43,531 nucleotides of DNA, taken from NCBI GenBank assembly GCA_945907425.1, contig CAMDTE010000005.1:1-43531 (forward strand). The letters are read 5' to 3'. Within the stretch, counting starts at the first letter, position 1. Each line of letters opens with the position of its first letter. This document shows positions 1-8,457 of the stretch, in pieces. The DNA is from Owenweeksia hongkongensis DSM 17368 (lineage in GTDB: Bacteria > Bacteroidota > Bacteroidia > Flavobacteriales > Schleiferiaceae). The notes beneath the pieces are model-generated. The model did no database searches, was not told where the DNA came from, and saw nothing but the letters and a program-made list of their open reading frames with translations. Both the position numbers and the translations under genes were made by a program.

Positions 1-863
1 CCGCTGCGGTTGGTTAGTGTTTTTTCCAAACCGATAAAAGCATCGTTGTGCTGGCTGCCCAAAAGCTGAGAACCCGCAAAGCCACTTCCAAATTCTACCC
101 CTTTGACCGCATTGATACTCAATAGGGCATGGCCCAAAACGGCGTGCAATTTATCAAATACGGGCTCTCCCCAACCGGCAGGGACACCGTCTACGCAGCA
201 ATAAATAGTACCCCCCACTGTATCCCCTTGGGCTTGCACGGATCCGAGGAGCCCCTCCATGGCGGTACTGGTTGCTGTGTCTGGACAACGCAAAATACTC
301 GACTCCGTGGCCTCTTTTAATAAAACAGCGGATTGTTTCAACACGCTGTCCGGGACAGAAATCCCGCCCATGGAATCCACACAGGCGGCCACTTCCACCG
401 AAGGCGGAAGAACAAAACGAGCCACCGCGCCGGCTACCACACGCGCTACAGTTTCTCTCGCAGAAGACCGCCCCCCACCCCGATGGTCTCGGAGACCAAA
501 TTTTGCATCCCATGTAAAATCCGCATGGGAGGGTCTATAAATATTTTTCAACGCATCGTAATCACGCGAACGTGCATCCTTGTTTCGGACAAGAAACGAC
601 ACGGGTGTTCCCAAAGTAGTGGCGATTCGCTCATTATTTTCTGAAAGCAACATGCCCGACAGCCATTCGACACAATCGTCTTCTGTACGAGTGGATGAAA
701 AGGAATTTTGTCCTGTTTTTCTCTGATTTACAACCGATTGAATCCAATCTAGATCCAGAGAAACGCCGGCGGGGACCCCGTCAAGAACCCCTCCAATGGC
801 AGCTCCGTGAGATTCTCCAAAGGTGGTAAGTGTAAATATTTTTCCAAAGACGTTCCCAGCCAT
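1..863 (-). CDS. aroC: Chorismate synthase, partial (3' end beyond the window)
   Basis: Chorismate synthase makes chorismate from 5-enolpyruvylshikimate 3-phosphate with reduced FMN, the last step of the shikimate pathway. About 287 residues are visible, read leftwards from ATG at 863; the family is usually 350-360 residues, so the C-terminus lies off the left edge. Recognisable family segments include the N-terminal MAGNVFGKIFTLTTFGESHG, the RPSHADFTWDAKFG stretch, the GGGRSSARET signature, and later AVKGVEFGSGF. The frame stays open to the window edge. The gene diverges from hutI, with 36 bases between start codons, and a TACTTTTG box ends four bases before its ATG. Recognition of the family is secure. 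Confidence 0.95.
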   Translation of the reverse strand, partial: MAGNVFGKIFTLTTFGESHGAAIGGVLDGVPAGVSLDLDWIQSVVNQRKTGQNSFSSTRTEDDCVEWLSGMLLSENNERIATTLGTPVSFLVRNKDARSRDYDALKNIYRPSHADFTWDAKFGLRDHRGGGRSSARETVARVVAGAVARFVLPPSVEVAACVDSMGGISVPDSVLKQSAVLLKEATESSILRCPDTATSTAMEGLLGSVQAQGDTVGGTIYCCVDGVPAGWGEPVFDKLHAVLGHALLSINAVKGVEFGSGFAGSQLLGSQHNDAFIGLEKTLTNRS

Positions 864-867
864 TTTT

Positions 868-875
868 CAAAAGTA
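868..875 (-). promoter_or_regulatory. Bacteroidota -7 box (TACTTTTG) for aroC
   Basis: On the minus strand TACTTTTG matches the Bacteroidota TAnnTTTG element and is followed by AAAA and the aroC ATG at 863. Initiation about 5-8 bases after the box would put the transcript start at or next to the start codon. No TTTG -33 element is seen at the usual distance, so this rests on the single box. Confidence 0.5.
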
Positions 876-885
876 GTGGCTTTTG

Positions 886-893
886 TACATTCG
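886..893 (+). promoter_or_regulatory. Weak -7-like box (TACATTCG) for hutI
   Basis: TACATTCG differs from TAnnTTTG at one fixed position and ends six bases before the hutI ATG at 900. It lies back to back with the aroC box in the 36-base divergent gap. The spacing mirrors that of aroC, but the match is imperfect and no -33 element is evident. Confidence 0.3.
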
Positions 894-899
894 TTGCTT

Positions 900-2162
900 A
901 TGCGGCATCGATTTACTCATATTAAAGGACTCGCTTTTGTCCAAACAGCACAAAATCCACACGGTTTTGTTTCTGGCGCCGATCAAGGCAACATTTCCAT
1001 TGTAGAAAATGCCTATTTAGACATTGACAAAGGATTGATTGCTGGTTTTGGTGCCATGAATTCACCCGAGGCGTTGGATTTATCGGGGATAGACACGGTA
1101 GAAAACGTAGAAGGTCGTTGGATCTTACCCGGTTTTGTCGATAGCCATACACACACCGTTTTTGCTGCTTGGAGAGAATCTGAATTTGACATGCGGTTGA
1201 AAGGCGTCAGTTATCAAGAGATCGCAGCGGCCGGGGGAGGTATTTTAAATAGCGCTCTAGCTCTTTCCTTTAGGGACGAAGCAAGACTATGCGATGACGC
1301 ACTGCAGCGATTGCATTCCATGCGCAAAACAGGCACCACAGCAGTGGAAATCAAAAGCGGGTACGGATTGTCTTTGGAAACGGAAAGAAAGATGCTGCGG
1401 GTAATTGCCGCACTCAAACGACAAGCGCCCCAAACCATCAAGGCTACTTTTTTAGGCCTTCATGCCCTACCCACATCGTTTCATGGGAACATTCAAGGGT
1501 ATGTGAAAGAGGTAGTGGAACAATGGCTTCCTGCATTAGCCGATGAGGGATTGATTGATTTTGTCGACATCTTTACGGAGACGGGCTATTTTTCCGTCCA
1601 ACACCAAGACATCTTACTGGAAGCTGCCCATCTTCTGGGAATTCCGAGCAAAGTACATGTCAATCAATTTTCCTCCTTGGGAGGGGTATCCCATGCGGTT
1701 TCAAAAAATGCCTACAGCGTGGATCATTTGGAAGTGATGACGGAGAATGATTTTGAGGCTTTGGCTGCTTCGCTCGTAAAGGATCGACCCACTCTGGCTA
1801 CCGCCCTTCCCGGTTGTAGTCATTTCTTAAAAATACCGTACGCCCCCGGAAGAACTTTGATAGATCGCGGCATTCCGTTAGCGCTCGCCTCTGATTTCAA
1901 TCCCGGAAGCTCTCCATGCAGCAATCTCTTTACCGTGTGGAATTTGGCCTGTGTTCACATGGGGTTGACACCCAAAGAAGCATTAGCTGCCCTCACGCTA
2001 AACGGGGCGTATAGTATAGGATTGGAATCCACCATGGGCAGTATTGCCGTTGGCAAACGAGCTCATTTTATTGTCACGGAACCGAGCACCTCTTTGGCTT
2101 TTTTCCCCTACCGATACGGCGAGAACCACGCTGCAAAGGTGTACATTGACGGCGTTTCTTAA
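900..2162 (+). CDS. hutI: Imidazolonepropionase
   Basis: HutI hydrolyses imidazolone-5-propionate to N-formimidoyl-L-glutamate, the third step of histidine degradation, in the cytoplasm. The product from ATG 900 is 420 residues, typical for the family. Amidohydrolase features are visible: the metal-binding HTH at residues 83-85 within SHTHTVFA, VHNQ-like HVNQFSSLGGVSHA and SVDHLEV further on, and ALASDFNPGSSP near the C-terminal metal site. The frame stays open upstream to an ATG at 807, but that extension would run antisense through the start of aroC and adds 31 residues with no family resemblance, so 900 is preferred. The formimidoylglutamase gene follows after ten bases. hutH and hutU are not in the window. 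Confidence 0.93.
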   Translation: MRHRFTHIKGLAFVQTAQNPHGFVSGADQGNISIVENAYLDIDKGLIAGFGAMNSPEALDLSGIDTVENVEGRWILPGFVDSHTHTVFAAWRESEFDMRLKGVSYQEIAAAGGGILNSALALSFRDEARLCDDALQRLHSMRKTGTTAVEIKSGYGLSLETERKMLRVIAALKRQAPQTIKATFLGLHALPTSFHGNIQGYVKEVVEQWLPALADEGLIDFVDIFTETGYFSVQHQDILLEAAHLLGIPSKVHVNQFSSLGGVSHAVSKNAYSVDHLEVMTENDFEALAASLVKDRPTLATALPGCSHFLKIPYAPGRTLIDRGIPLALASDFNPGSSPCSNLFTVWNLACVHMGLTPKEALAALTLNGAYSIGLESTMGSIAVGKRAHFIVTEPSTSLAFFPYRYGENHAAKVYIDGVS

Positions 2163-2172
2163 TACTTCTCCT

Positions 2173-3141
2173 GTGAACTACAAATACACCACCTCCCGCC
2201 AGGGCGAAACACGCACCGGAGAGGAGTGGGAATCCACTCCCTGGAATACTCCGGAATCTCTTTTTGTTTTGATAGGTGCAGCGGAAGATATAGGGGTTCG
2301 GGCCAACGGCGGCCGACCCGGCGCTGCGCAATCCACGGAAGCCCTTTTGTCTGCTTTGTGCACCCTTCAGGTCAATGATTTCTTCCCCGCCTCTCTTGTC
2401 GGACTCTATGGACTGATACCGCTGGACGATTTACAACAGAAATCGTTGGACCTGCCGATAGAAGCCTTGCGAGCCTTAACCGAGGAGGTGGATCAACGGG
2501 TAGAAAAAGTTGTGTTGGAAGTGCTGTCCGCGGGAAAAATTCCCATTCTCATCGGCGGCGGACACAACAATGCGTTTCCTCTCCTGAAATCGGCTAGTCA
2601 TCACTTTCAAAAGCCCATCCATGCTATCAATTTGGATGCACACACGGATTTGCGCCCCCTAGAAGGTCGGCATTCTGGAAATGGGTTTTCCTATGCTCTC
2701 CATCAGGGCTATTTAAAAAAATATGCCATTGTCGGATTGCACGAATCGTACACACCGCAAGACATTGTGAGGCGCATAAAAGAAGATTCCAACATTGCCT
2801 TTGCCACATTGGAAAGTTGGGCAGTCCGAGGAGAATCCTCCTTCTCCTCAAGCATCGAACGGCTGCTGCAGTTCTTGGAGTTCTCAACACCTATAGGAAT
2901 AGAATTAGACGTGGATGCCATTGCCCATTTCCCATCGAGCGCGCAGTCCTACACAGGCGTAACGGCAGAGGAGGCTAGACAATTTGCCTATCGTATGGGA
3001 CAAACAAGACAAGCCGCCTATTTTCACGTATGCGAAACTGCCCTTCCGTTGTGTTCAACGGAGCAAAATCTGGCAGCCGCAAAGACTGTAGCGAGTATTG
3101 TTATTGACTTTATCAAAGGGCACTTGAATCCATTGATTTAA
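2173..3141 (+). CDS. hutG: Arginase-family hydrolase, probable formimidoylglutamase
   Basis: Arginase/agmatinase-fold enzyme that most likely hydrolyses formimidoylglutamate to glutamate and formamide; the substrate is inferred mainly from its place between hutI and the formimidoyltransferase gene. Binuclear manganese motifs are visible in order: GGGHNNAF (about residues 128-135), NLDAHTD (about 153-159) and ELDVDAI near residue 255. The third motif lacks the Asp-Pro that many arginases have. I chose GTG 2173, ten bases after the hutI stop, giving 322 residues; the frame is open further upstream inside hutI. The stop overlaps the next ATG by one base (TAATG), so translation of the two is probably coupled. 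Agmatinase or proclavaminate-type activity is a less likely alternative. Confidence 0.82.
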   Translation: MNYKYTTSRQGETRTGEEWESTPWNTPESLFVLIGAAEDIGVRANGGRPGAAQSTEALLSALCTLQVNDFFPASLVGLYGLIPLDDLQQKSLDLPIEALRALTEEVDQRVEKVVLEVLSAGKIPILIGGGHNNAFPLLKSASHHFQKPIHAINLDAHTDLRPLEGRHSGNGFSYALHQGYLKKYAIVGLHESYTPQDIVRRIKEDSNIAFATLESWAVRGESSFSSSIERLLQFLEFSTPIGIELDVDAIAHFPSSAQSYTGVTAEEARQFAYRMGQTRQAAYFHVCETALPLCSTEQNLAAAKTVASIVIDFIKGHLNPLI

Positions 3142-4112
3142 TGGAATGGAACGATTCCCGCTTGACGGGTTGGCTAGAAGCAATCCCCAATGTTTCCGAA
3201 GGGAGAAATAAACGCCACATCGCGTTGTTCGGGAAGGTGATGGCGGAAGTGGATGGAGTTCATTTACTGCATACCGATGCCAATGCCGATGCCCATCGAA
3301 CCGTTTATACGCTGGTGGGTCCTGCCGATGCGGTAAGGAAAGCATTGGTCGCTTTGTATGTGTCTGTTTCAGAAAATCTCTGCATGGAAACACATCGTGG
3401 CGAACATCCTCGTCAAGGATTGGTGGATGTCTGTCCTTTGGTTCCGCTGGGATCAACCCCTCTCTCTGTCGCCATAGAAGCAGGAAAAAAACTAGCCTTT
3501 GAATTGGGCTTTCTCCTGGGACAGAGCGGATGGTTTTACGAATACAACGCCACGCAACCGCACCGAAAGTCGTTGGCTTCCCTGCGCAAAGGGGAGTACG
3601 AAGCTTTGCCAAGAAAAGCCTTATTGCCTGAGTGGGCACCTGACTTTGGAAATTTTGACAAATCGTCCACTTTGGGAATGACGGTCATTGGCGCTAGACC
3701 TCTGCTGGTCGCTTACAACATAGCACTGTCTGGATTAAACGTCGTCCAGGCACAACGGATTGCGAAAAAAGTGCGGGCAAGCAACGGCGGGCTACCAGGA
3801 CTTCGATCCATCGGTTGGTGGATGGAAGGATATGGATGTGCGCAAGTCAGCTGCAACATCGTTGATATCCAGCAAACAACGGCCAAACAAGCGTTTGATG
3901 CGGTAGCTTTTGAAGCACAGCAGGCAGGAGGTTCAGTGATAGGCTCAGAACTAATAGGTCTCATGCCCCTGTCTTCCTTGCGAGACTTTCCCAACGTAGA
4001 AAGCGCCGTAGCGTACCTACAGCTCACCAAAATACACTCCTTTGACCCAAAAGAACGCATTCTTGAATGGTCATTGGATCGCCTTGCTTCTGTCCTTCCC
4101 GCCGAGGAATGA
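3141..4112 (+). CDS. ftcD: Glutamate formimidoyltransferase (monofunctional)
   Basis: Transfers the formimino group from formimidoylglutamate to tetrahydrofolate, linking histidine breakdown to one-carbon metabolism. The 323-residue product matches the transferase half only; the cyclodeaminase domain of the mammalian bifunctional enzyme is absent. Family-like stretches include EAIPNVSEGRNKRHI at the N-terminus, DANADAHRTVYTLVG, and the RGEHPRQGLVDVCPLVPL region, followed by the C-terminal half with RASNGGLPGLRSIG. The start overlaps the hutG stop by one base. Having both a hydrolytic and a folate-dependent enzyme for the same intermediate in one operon is notable. No cyclodeaminase gene (fchA) is present here. 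Confidence 0.9.
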   Translation: MEWNDSRLTGWLEAIPNVSEGRNKRHIALFGKVMAEVDGVHLLHTDANADAHRTVYTLVGPADAVRKALVALYVSVSENLCMETHRGEHPRQGLVDVCPLVPLGSTPLSVAIEAGKKLAFELGFLLGQSGWFYEYNATQPHRKSLASLRKGEYEALPRKALLPEWAPDFGNFDKSSTLGMTVIGARPLLVAYNIALSGLNVVQAQRIAKKVRASNGGLPGLRSIGWWMEGYGCAQVSCNIVDIQQTTAKQAFDAVAFEAQQAGGSVIGSELIGLMPLSSLRDFPNVESAVAYLQLTKIHSFDPKERILEWSLDRLASVLPAEE

Positions 4113-4182
4113 CACATTGTCAGTTTTGATGCGTTGGCACAAAACTTGAAAAGTGGCAACCAAACGTAACCTCAAACAAGCC

Positions 4183-6072
4183 ATGGCCACAGGAAAAATC
4201 AATGTATCCGCAGAAAACATTTTCCCAATTATCAAGAAATTTCTTTACAGTGATCACGAGATTTTTCTAAGAGAGCTCATTTCCAATGCGGTTGATGCCA
4301 CAAACAAACTGAAGCATTTGGCCAATTTAGGCGAATTCAAAGGGGAATTGGGCGATCTAACGATTCACGTTGAGGTGGATAAAAAGAAAAAACAAATCCG
4401 CGTTTTGGACCGTGGTATCGGAATGACCTCGGATGAAGTGGAAAAATACATCAACCAAGTAGCCTTTTCCGGAGCCGAAGAATTCGTGAAACAATACGAA
4501 GGAAAATTAGACGCCTCCTCTATGATTGGACATTTTGGCTTGGGATTTTATTCTGCCTTTATGGTTGCCAAGGAGGTGCAAATCAAAACCAAAAGCCATA
4601 CCCAATCCCCTGAGTCCAAGGGAGCACATTGGACGTGCGATGGATCTCCAGAGTTTCAACTGACAAACTGCAAAAAAGAAGGCCGAGGCACAGAGATTAT
4701 TCTGAATATCGCGGATGACAGCACCGACTTTTTGGAAGAATTCAAAATCAGAGAACTTCTGAAGAAATATGCACGTTTTATGAGTGTGCCTATCCAATTT
4801 GGAGAAAAAGAAGAGAGTATCAATGTCGCTGCAGAAGGAGAAGAGCCAAAATTTGAAAAGAAAAAAGTAGCGGATATCATCAATGCAGATGCTCCCGCCT
4901 GGACAAAGAAACCCTCTGAATTAACGGATGAGGACTACAAAAAGTTTTATAAGGCCTTGTATCCGTATTCCTTTGAAGAGCCCCTGTTCCATATCCATTT
5001 AAATGTTGATTACCCGTTTGACTTAACGGGAATTTTATTTTTTCCTCGCATCAAACCCACCATGGAGTTGCAGCGGAACAAAATACAATTGTACCAAAGC
5101 CAAGTGTTTGTTACCGACAACGTGGAAGGGATTGTACCCGACTTCTTGACAATGTTGCACGGCGTATTGGACTCCAAGGACATCCCTTTGAACGTTTCTC
5201 GTTCTTATTTGCAAACCGACGGGAATGTGAAAAAAATCAGCGGCCACATAACAAAAAAAGTCGCCGACAAATTGGAAGAAATGTTCACGTCCGACCGGGA
5301 AGACTTTGAATCCAAATGGAACGATATCAAAATGATCATAGAATACGGAATGATCACAGAAGAGAAATTCTTTGAACGCGCAGAGAAGTTTGCTTTGGTA
5401 AAAAATACGGATAGGAAACATTTTACGTTTGACGAGTATTTTGATAAAATCAAACCATTGCAAACGGACAAAGAGGGAACCATCGTTGCTTTGTATGCTG
5501 CCTCCATGGATAACCAACACGCCTACATTGAAAAAGCCAAGGCGGCAGGGTATGATGTGATCGTTTTGGATTCCCCTATAGTGAGCCATTGGATGCAGAA
5601 AATTGAATCGAGCAAGGAGAAGATTCGTTTTGCCAGAGTGGATGCCGATTTATTGGACAAGTTGATTCCAAAGGAAGGAGAACGCCCTTCGTTGTTGACC
5701 GAGGACGAAAAAAACAATCTGAAAGAAACGGTGGAAAGCGCCATAGAAAAAAGCAAATTCAGTGTTCGTGTGGAAGCCTTGGAATCAGACGACGTGCCGA
5801 TGGTCGTTACCATTCCCGAATTTATGCGTCGCATGAAGGAAATGAGCGCCACCGGTGGAGGCGGATTTATGGGCATGGGAGACATGCCTGAGATGTATGA
5901 TCTCGTCGTGAATGCAAACCATGCATTGGCGGGAAAAATAATCGCCGCCGATGCGGAAATGAAAAAAGATATCATTCTACACGCCAAAGACTTAGCTCTT
6001 CTGCAGCAAAATCTTTTGCACGGGGAAGCCTTGACCGCTTTTGTTAAGCGAGCGATGGAAAAAATGCTCTAA
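4183..6072 (+). CDS. htpG: Molecular chaperone HtpG (Hsp90)
   Basis: Cytosolic ATP-dependent Hsp90 chaperone. From ATG 4183 the product is 629 residues, a usual length for this phylum. The N-terminal GHKL ATPase motifs are clear: ELISNAVDA, DRGIGMT and GHFGLGFYSAF, followed by middle and C-terminal dimerisation domains. A GTG at 4153 would add ten residues (ATKRNLKQA) not typical of the family. ATG 4183 begins MATGKINVSAENIFPIIKKF, which matches the conserved Hsp90 N-terminus, so it is preferred. The gene follows ftcD by 70 bases on the same strand and no convincing promoter box is seen there. It may be read through from the hut genes or have an unrecognised promoter. Confidence 0.95.
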   Translation: MATGKINVSAENIFPIIKKFLYSDHEIFLRELISNAVDATNKLKHLANLGEFKGELGDLTIHVEVDKKKKQIRVLDRGIGMTSDEVEKYINQVAFSGAEEFVKQYEGKLDASSMIGHFGLGFYSAFMVAKEVQIKTKSHTQSPESKGAHWTCDGSPEFQLTNCKKEGRGTEIILNIADDSTDFLEEFKIRELLKKYARFMSVPIQFGEKEESINVAAEGEEPKFEKKKVADIINADAPAWTKKPSELTDEDYKKFYKALYPYSFEEPLFHIHLNVDYPFDLTGILFFPRIKPTMELQRNKIQLYQSQVFVTDNVEGIVPDFLTMLHGVLDSKDIPLNVSRSYLQTDGNVKKISGHITKKVADKLEEMFTSDREDFESKWNDIKMIIEYGMITEEKFFERAEKFALVKNTDRKHFTFDEYFDKIKPLQTDKEGTIVALYAASMDNQHAYIEKAKAAGYDVIVLDSPIVSHWMQKIESSKEKIRFARVDADLLDKLIPKEGERPSLLTEDEKNNLKETVESAIEKSKFSVRVEALESDDVPMVVTIPEFMRRMKEMSATGGGGFMGMGDMPEMYDLVVNANHALAGKIIAADAEMKKDIILHAKDLALLQQNLLHGEALTAFVKRAMEKML

Positions 6073-6082
6073 TTTGGTGGAA

Positions 6083-6934
6083 ATGAAAAAGACCTTATTC
6101 TCTCTCCTGTTGTTGGCATCAGCGGTTGCCTACGGACAGGAATTGCCCGCCGCTTCACCTGCTGCCTCCTTTAAACAACGCGTTGGCTTAACGGACGTGG
6201 AAGTGAGCTACGCGCGCCCTTCTATGAGAGGGAGAAAGATATTTGGCGGATTGGTCCCTTACGATGCCCTTTGGAGAACCGGCGCCAACCAAAGCACATT
6301 GATTACCTTTTCAACTTCGGTTGTTTTTTGTGGAGTTTCTCTTCCTGCAGGGAAGTACAGTTTGATGACTATACCCAGCGCAAAGAACTGGACCATTATC
6401 CTGAATCAATCCACTGATTTATGGGGAATTGAAGGGTATTCCGAATCCAACGATGTGGCCCGTATACCTGTTGTACCTAACCGTATGGACTCATCGGTAG
6501 AAACCATGACATTGGAAATGGGAGAAATCACATTGGATAAAGCGGTGTTGACCATGAAATGGGAAAACACACAGGTTTCTATGCCATTGGAGGTTAGCAC
6601 GCACGAGCATGCAATGAACAATATTGAAAAAGCTATCGACGAAAAACCGGAAGATGCGCGGGTATACCGCAATGCTGCCAGTTATTTGAACTCCGTGGGG
6701 AAAGACAATGAACTGGCACTGGGTTTTGCAGAAAGGTCGGTACAATTGTCTCCAGAAAATTGGTATTCACACTACCTCTACGCCCAGTTATTGAGAAAGA
6801 ACGGAAAAGAAAAGGAAGCTGTAGTGGCAGCTGAATTAGCTTTAAAATTAGGGAAGGAAGATTCCGGTAAAAAGGACCAACCCTTTTCGTACGAAGACAA
6901 TATCAAAGCTTTTTTGAAAGAAAAAAAGAATTGA
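6083..6934 (+). CDS. Exported DUF2911 protein with C-terminal TPR-like region
   Basis: The 283-residue product begins with a signal peptide (MKKTLFSLLLLASAVAYGQ). The DUF2911 domain follows at roughly residues 25-175, with the recognisable SYARPSMRGRKIFGG, WRTGANQSTLI and LPAGKYSLMTIP segments. Residues about 190-283 form paired helices resembling tetratricopeptide repeats (EDARVYRNAASYLNSVGK; ENWYSHYLYAQLLRKNGK). The biochemical role of DUF2911 is not established; export to the periplasm or envelope is inferred. The ATG lies ten bases after the htpG stop; an earlier in-frame ATG at 6041 lies inside htpG and lacks a signal peptide. The stop is separated by one base from the stop of the convergent namZ-like gene. 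Confidence 0.85.
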   Translation: MKKTLFSLLLLASAVAYGQELPAASPAASFKQRVGLTDVEVSYARPSMRGRKIFGGLVPYDALWRTGANQSTLITFSTSVVFCGVSLPAGKYSLMTIPSAKNWTIILNQSTDLWGIEGYSESNDVARIPVVPNRMDSSVETMTLEMGEITLDKAVLTMKWENTQVSMPLEVSTHEHAMNNIEKAIDEKPEDARVYRNAASYLNSVGKDNELALGFAERSVQLSPENWYSHYLYAQLLRKNGKEKEAVVAAELALKLGKEDSGKKDQPFSYEDNIKAFLKEKKN

Positions 6935-6935
6935 T

Positions 6936-8441
6936 TTATTTTCTGCTTTTTAGCGGAGTATAGGATTCATAGCTCGTTTCTACCAAAACATCGGGATATA
7001 ACAAGTATTTTCGGCGTTTTTGTTTGAAATCAACCAATCCTCTGTGCCATTGAGCGCGAATTTCCTGCTCTGACATCCCTTTTTCAATAGAGACACGCAA
7101 CGCTGGCGTTCCCGCCAATCGAGAGAAGAAGGGCCAAAAAAATCCTCTGGCCTTGGTGCTTTTCGGAACTCGAGGGGTGGGGAAAAAGAGCGTTGAGTCC
7201 GTCTCTGTCCATTTCTCTGGTTCGTTCAGGCCGGAAGGAAGGGACGTGTCCAAAGGCAATCCTATGGTGTCTTGTGCCGATAACAACGTGTCGTACGCCG
7301 CATTGTATTGAAAAAAGGTATTGGAATCTTGCTGTAAAGCTTTCCGTAATTCAAACTCCCTCTTTTTTTTGCGCGCTTTGTACGCTTGTCGGGCCAAAGT
7401 GTTTTCCGCATCTTTTTGTATTTGCGCTTCAAAGAGGGCAAAATACCGAATCAGAATAGACAGATCCAACGGCATTCTGTATCCCATTTCTATCTTCTGC
7501 AAGTTTTCACCAAAACAAGTGTCCTTCTCGTACAGAGGCTCAGCGGCACCCACTTTTGCTCGGGGAATGAAATAGGACTTTCCTCTAGGAACCCAAGGCG
7601 CGCCCACCCATTCAAAAGGTCGGTCTGTCCCCCTGCCTACGCTCACCGGGGTGCCTTCAAAAAAGCACAACGAGGGGTAAAGAAAAATTGCGGCCGGAGA
7701 AGTGAGATTGGGGGAAGGCGGAACGGGAAGAATCACCTGTTGTCTTTGGTAATGTCGACAAGGTACCACGGTCATTCTCAATTGATCTGCTTTGGGAATC
7801 CACCCTTCTCCCTGAACCATTTGACCGTACTCACCGATAGTCATTCCGTACAAAACAGGCACAGGATGCAACCCAACAAACGATTTGCTCTTGCTAGTGT
7901 CCAACAAGGGGCCGTCTATACGCGTTCCGTTAGGATTGGGCCTGTCCAACACAATCAACGGTTTTTGATGCTCCGCACAGGACTGCATGACATAGGACAA
8001 GGTGCTGATGTACGTGTAAAATCGCGCGCCTACGTCTTGCAAATCAAACACCACGATATCTACATCTTGCAAATCAGCCTTCGAAGGCATTTTGTGGTTG
8101 CCGTACAATGAAACAATGGGCAATTTTGTCTGTGGATCTCGCTCATTGGGAACGGACTCCCCCGCCGATGCGGTCGATCTAAACCCATGTTCGGGGGCAA
8201 ACACCTTTACCACTCGGATTCCTTTGGACTGCAACGCATCCACCAAATGGATTTGCTGCCCCCCTTCGGTCACAGTAGACGCTGCATGGGCTACCACAGC
8301 CACGCGGGCATAGCGTAGCGAGGGAAGGTACAGTTCAAAGCGTGCAGCTCCTGGAAGCATCGTCAAGGCGGGACCTCCCTCTGATCCCTGTAGGTTTTGT
8401 GCCCCAACCACGAGGAAAAAAGTCAAAATCAGCCGAGGCAT
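6936..8441 (-). CDS. namZ: DUF1343 exo-beta-N-acetylmuramidase (NamZ-like) with insertion
   Basis: DUF1343 proteins such as Bacillus subtilis NamZ release N-acetylmuramic acid from peptidoglycan ends during wall recycling. The product is 501 residues with a signal-like N-terminus (MPRLILTFFLVVGAQNLQG). Conserved stretches are FAPEHGFR (about 81-88), FDLQDVGARFYTY (about 132-144), VLDRPNPNG, PVLYGMTIGEY and FEGTPVSVGRGTDRPFE. Family members are usually near 400 residues. Here about 95 charged residues (about 339-433), including a Lys/Arg-rich stretch, separate the DLSILIRYFALFE segment from the conserved FFSRLAGTPALR tail. ATG 8441 is chosen because it starts the signal peptide; the frame remains open upstream. 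The start codon is only 16 bases from the divergent permease start. Confidence 0.85.
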   Translation of the reverse strand: MPRLILTFFLVVGAQNLQGSEGGPALTMLPGAARFELYLPSLRYARVAVVAHAASTVTEGGQQIHLVDALQSKGIRVVKVFAPEHGFRSTASAGESVPNERDPQTKLPIVSLYGNHKMPSKADLQDVDIVVFDLQDVGARFYTYISTLSYVMQSCAEHQKPLIVLDRPNPNGTRIDGPLLDTSKSKSFVGLHPVPVLYGMTIGEYGQMVQGEGWIPKADQLRMTVVPCRHYQRQQVILPVPPSPNLTSPAAIFLYPSLCFFEGTPVSVGRGTDRPFEWVGAPWVPRGKSYFIPRAKVGAAEPLYEKDTCFGENLQKIEMGYRMPLDLSILIRYFALFEAQIQKDAENTLARQAYKARKKKREFELRKALQQDSNTFFQYNAAYDTLLSAQDTIGLPLDTSLPSGLNEPEKWTETDSTLFFPTPRVPKSTKARGFFWPFFSRLAGTPALRVSIEKGMSEQEIRAQWHRGLVDFKQKRRKYLLYPDVLVETSYESYTPLKSRK

Positions 8442-8442
8442 G

Positions 8443-8450
8443 CTATCTTT
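8443..8450 (+). promoter_or_regulatory. Bacteroidota -7 box (TATCTTTG) for the FtsX-type permease
   Basis: TATCTTTG fits TAnnTTTG exactly and ends seven bases before ATG 8458, so the predicted transcript start falls at or just before the start codon. The box lies in the 16-base gap between divergent starts. No TTTG -33 element is seen; that position falls inside the namZ-like coding region. Confidence 0.5.
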
Positions 8451-8457
8451 GAAGTAT

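Noticed and set aside
154-513. 119-codon open frame on the minus strand
   Set aside because: It is a shifted frame inside aroC, whose real frame continues to the window edge and shows chorismate synthase motifs.
807-899. Longer hutI start at ATG 807
   Set aside because: It would run antisense through the aroC start and adds 31 residues with no HutI resemblance; ATG 900 gives the normal length.
4113-4182. Separate promoter for htpG
   Set aside because: No TAnnTTTG match in the 70-base gap; a heat-shock-type element cannot be recognised by eye in this phylum.
5035-5589. 184-codon minus-strand open frame
   Set aside because: Antisense to htpG, an unmistakable Hsp90 gene.
7386-8111. 241-codon plus-strand open frame
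   Set aside because: Antisense to the namZ-like gene; the minus-strand frame shows clear family motifs and this one has a low-complexity, basic translation without domains.
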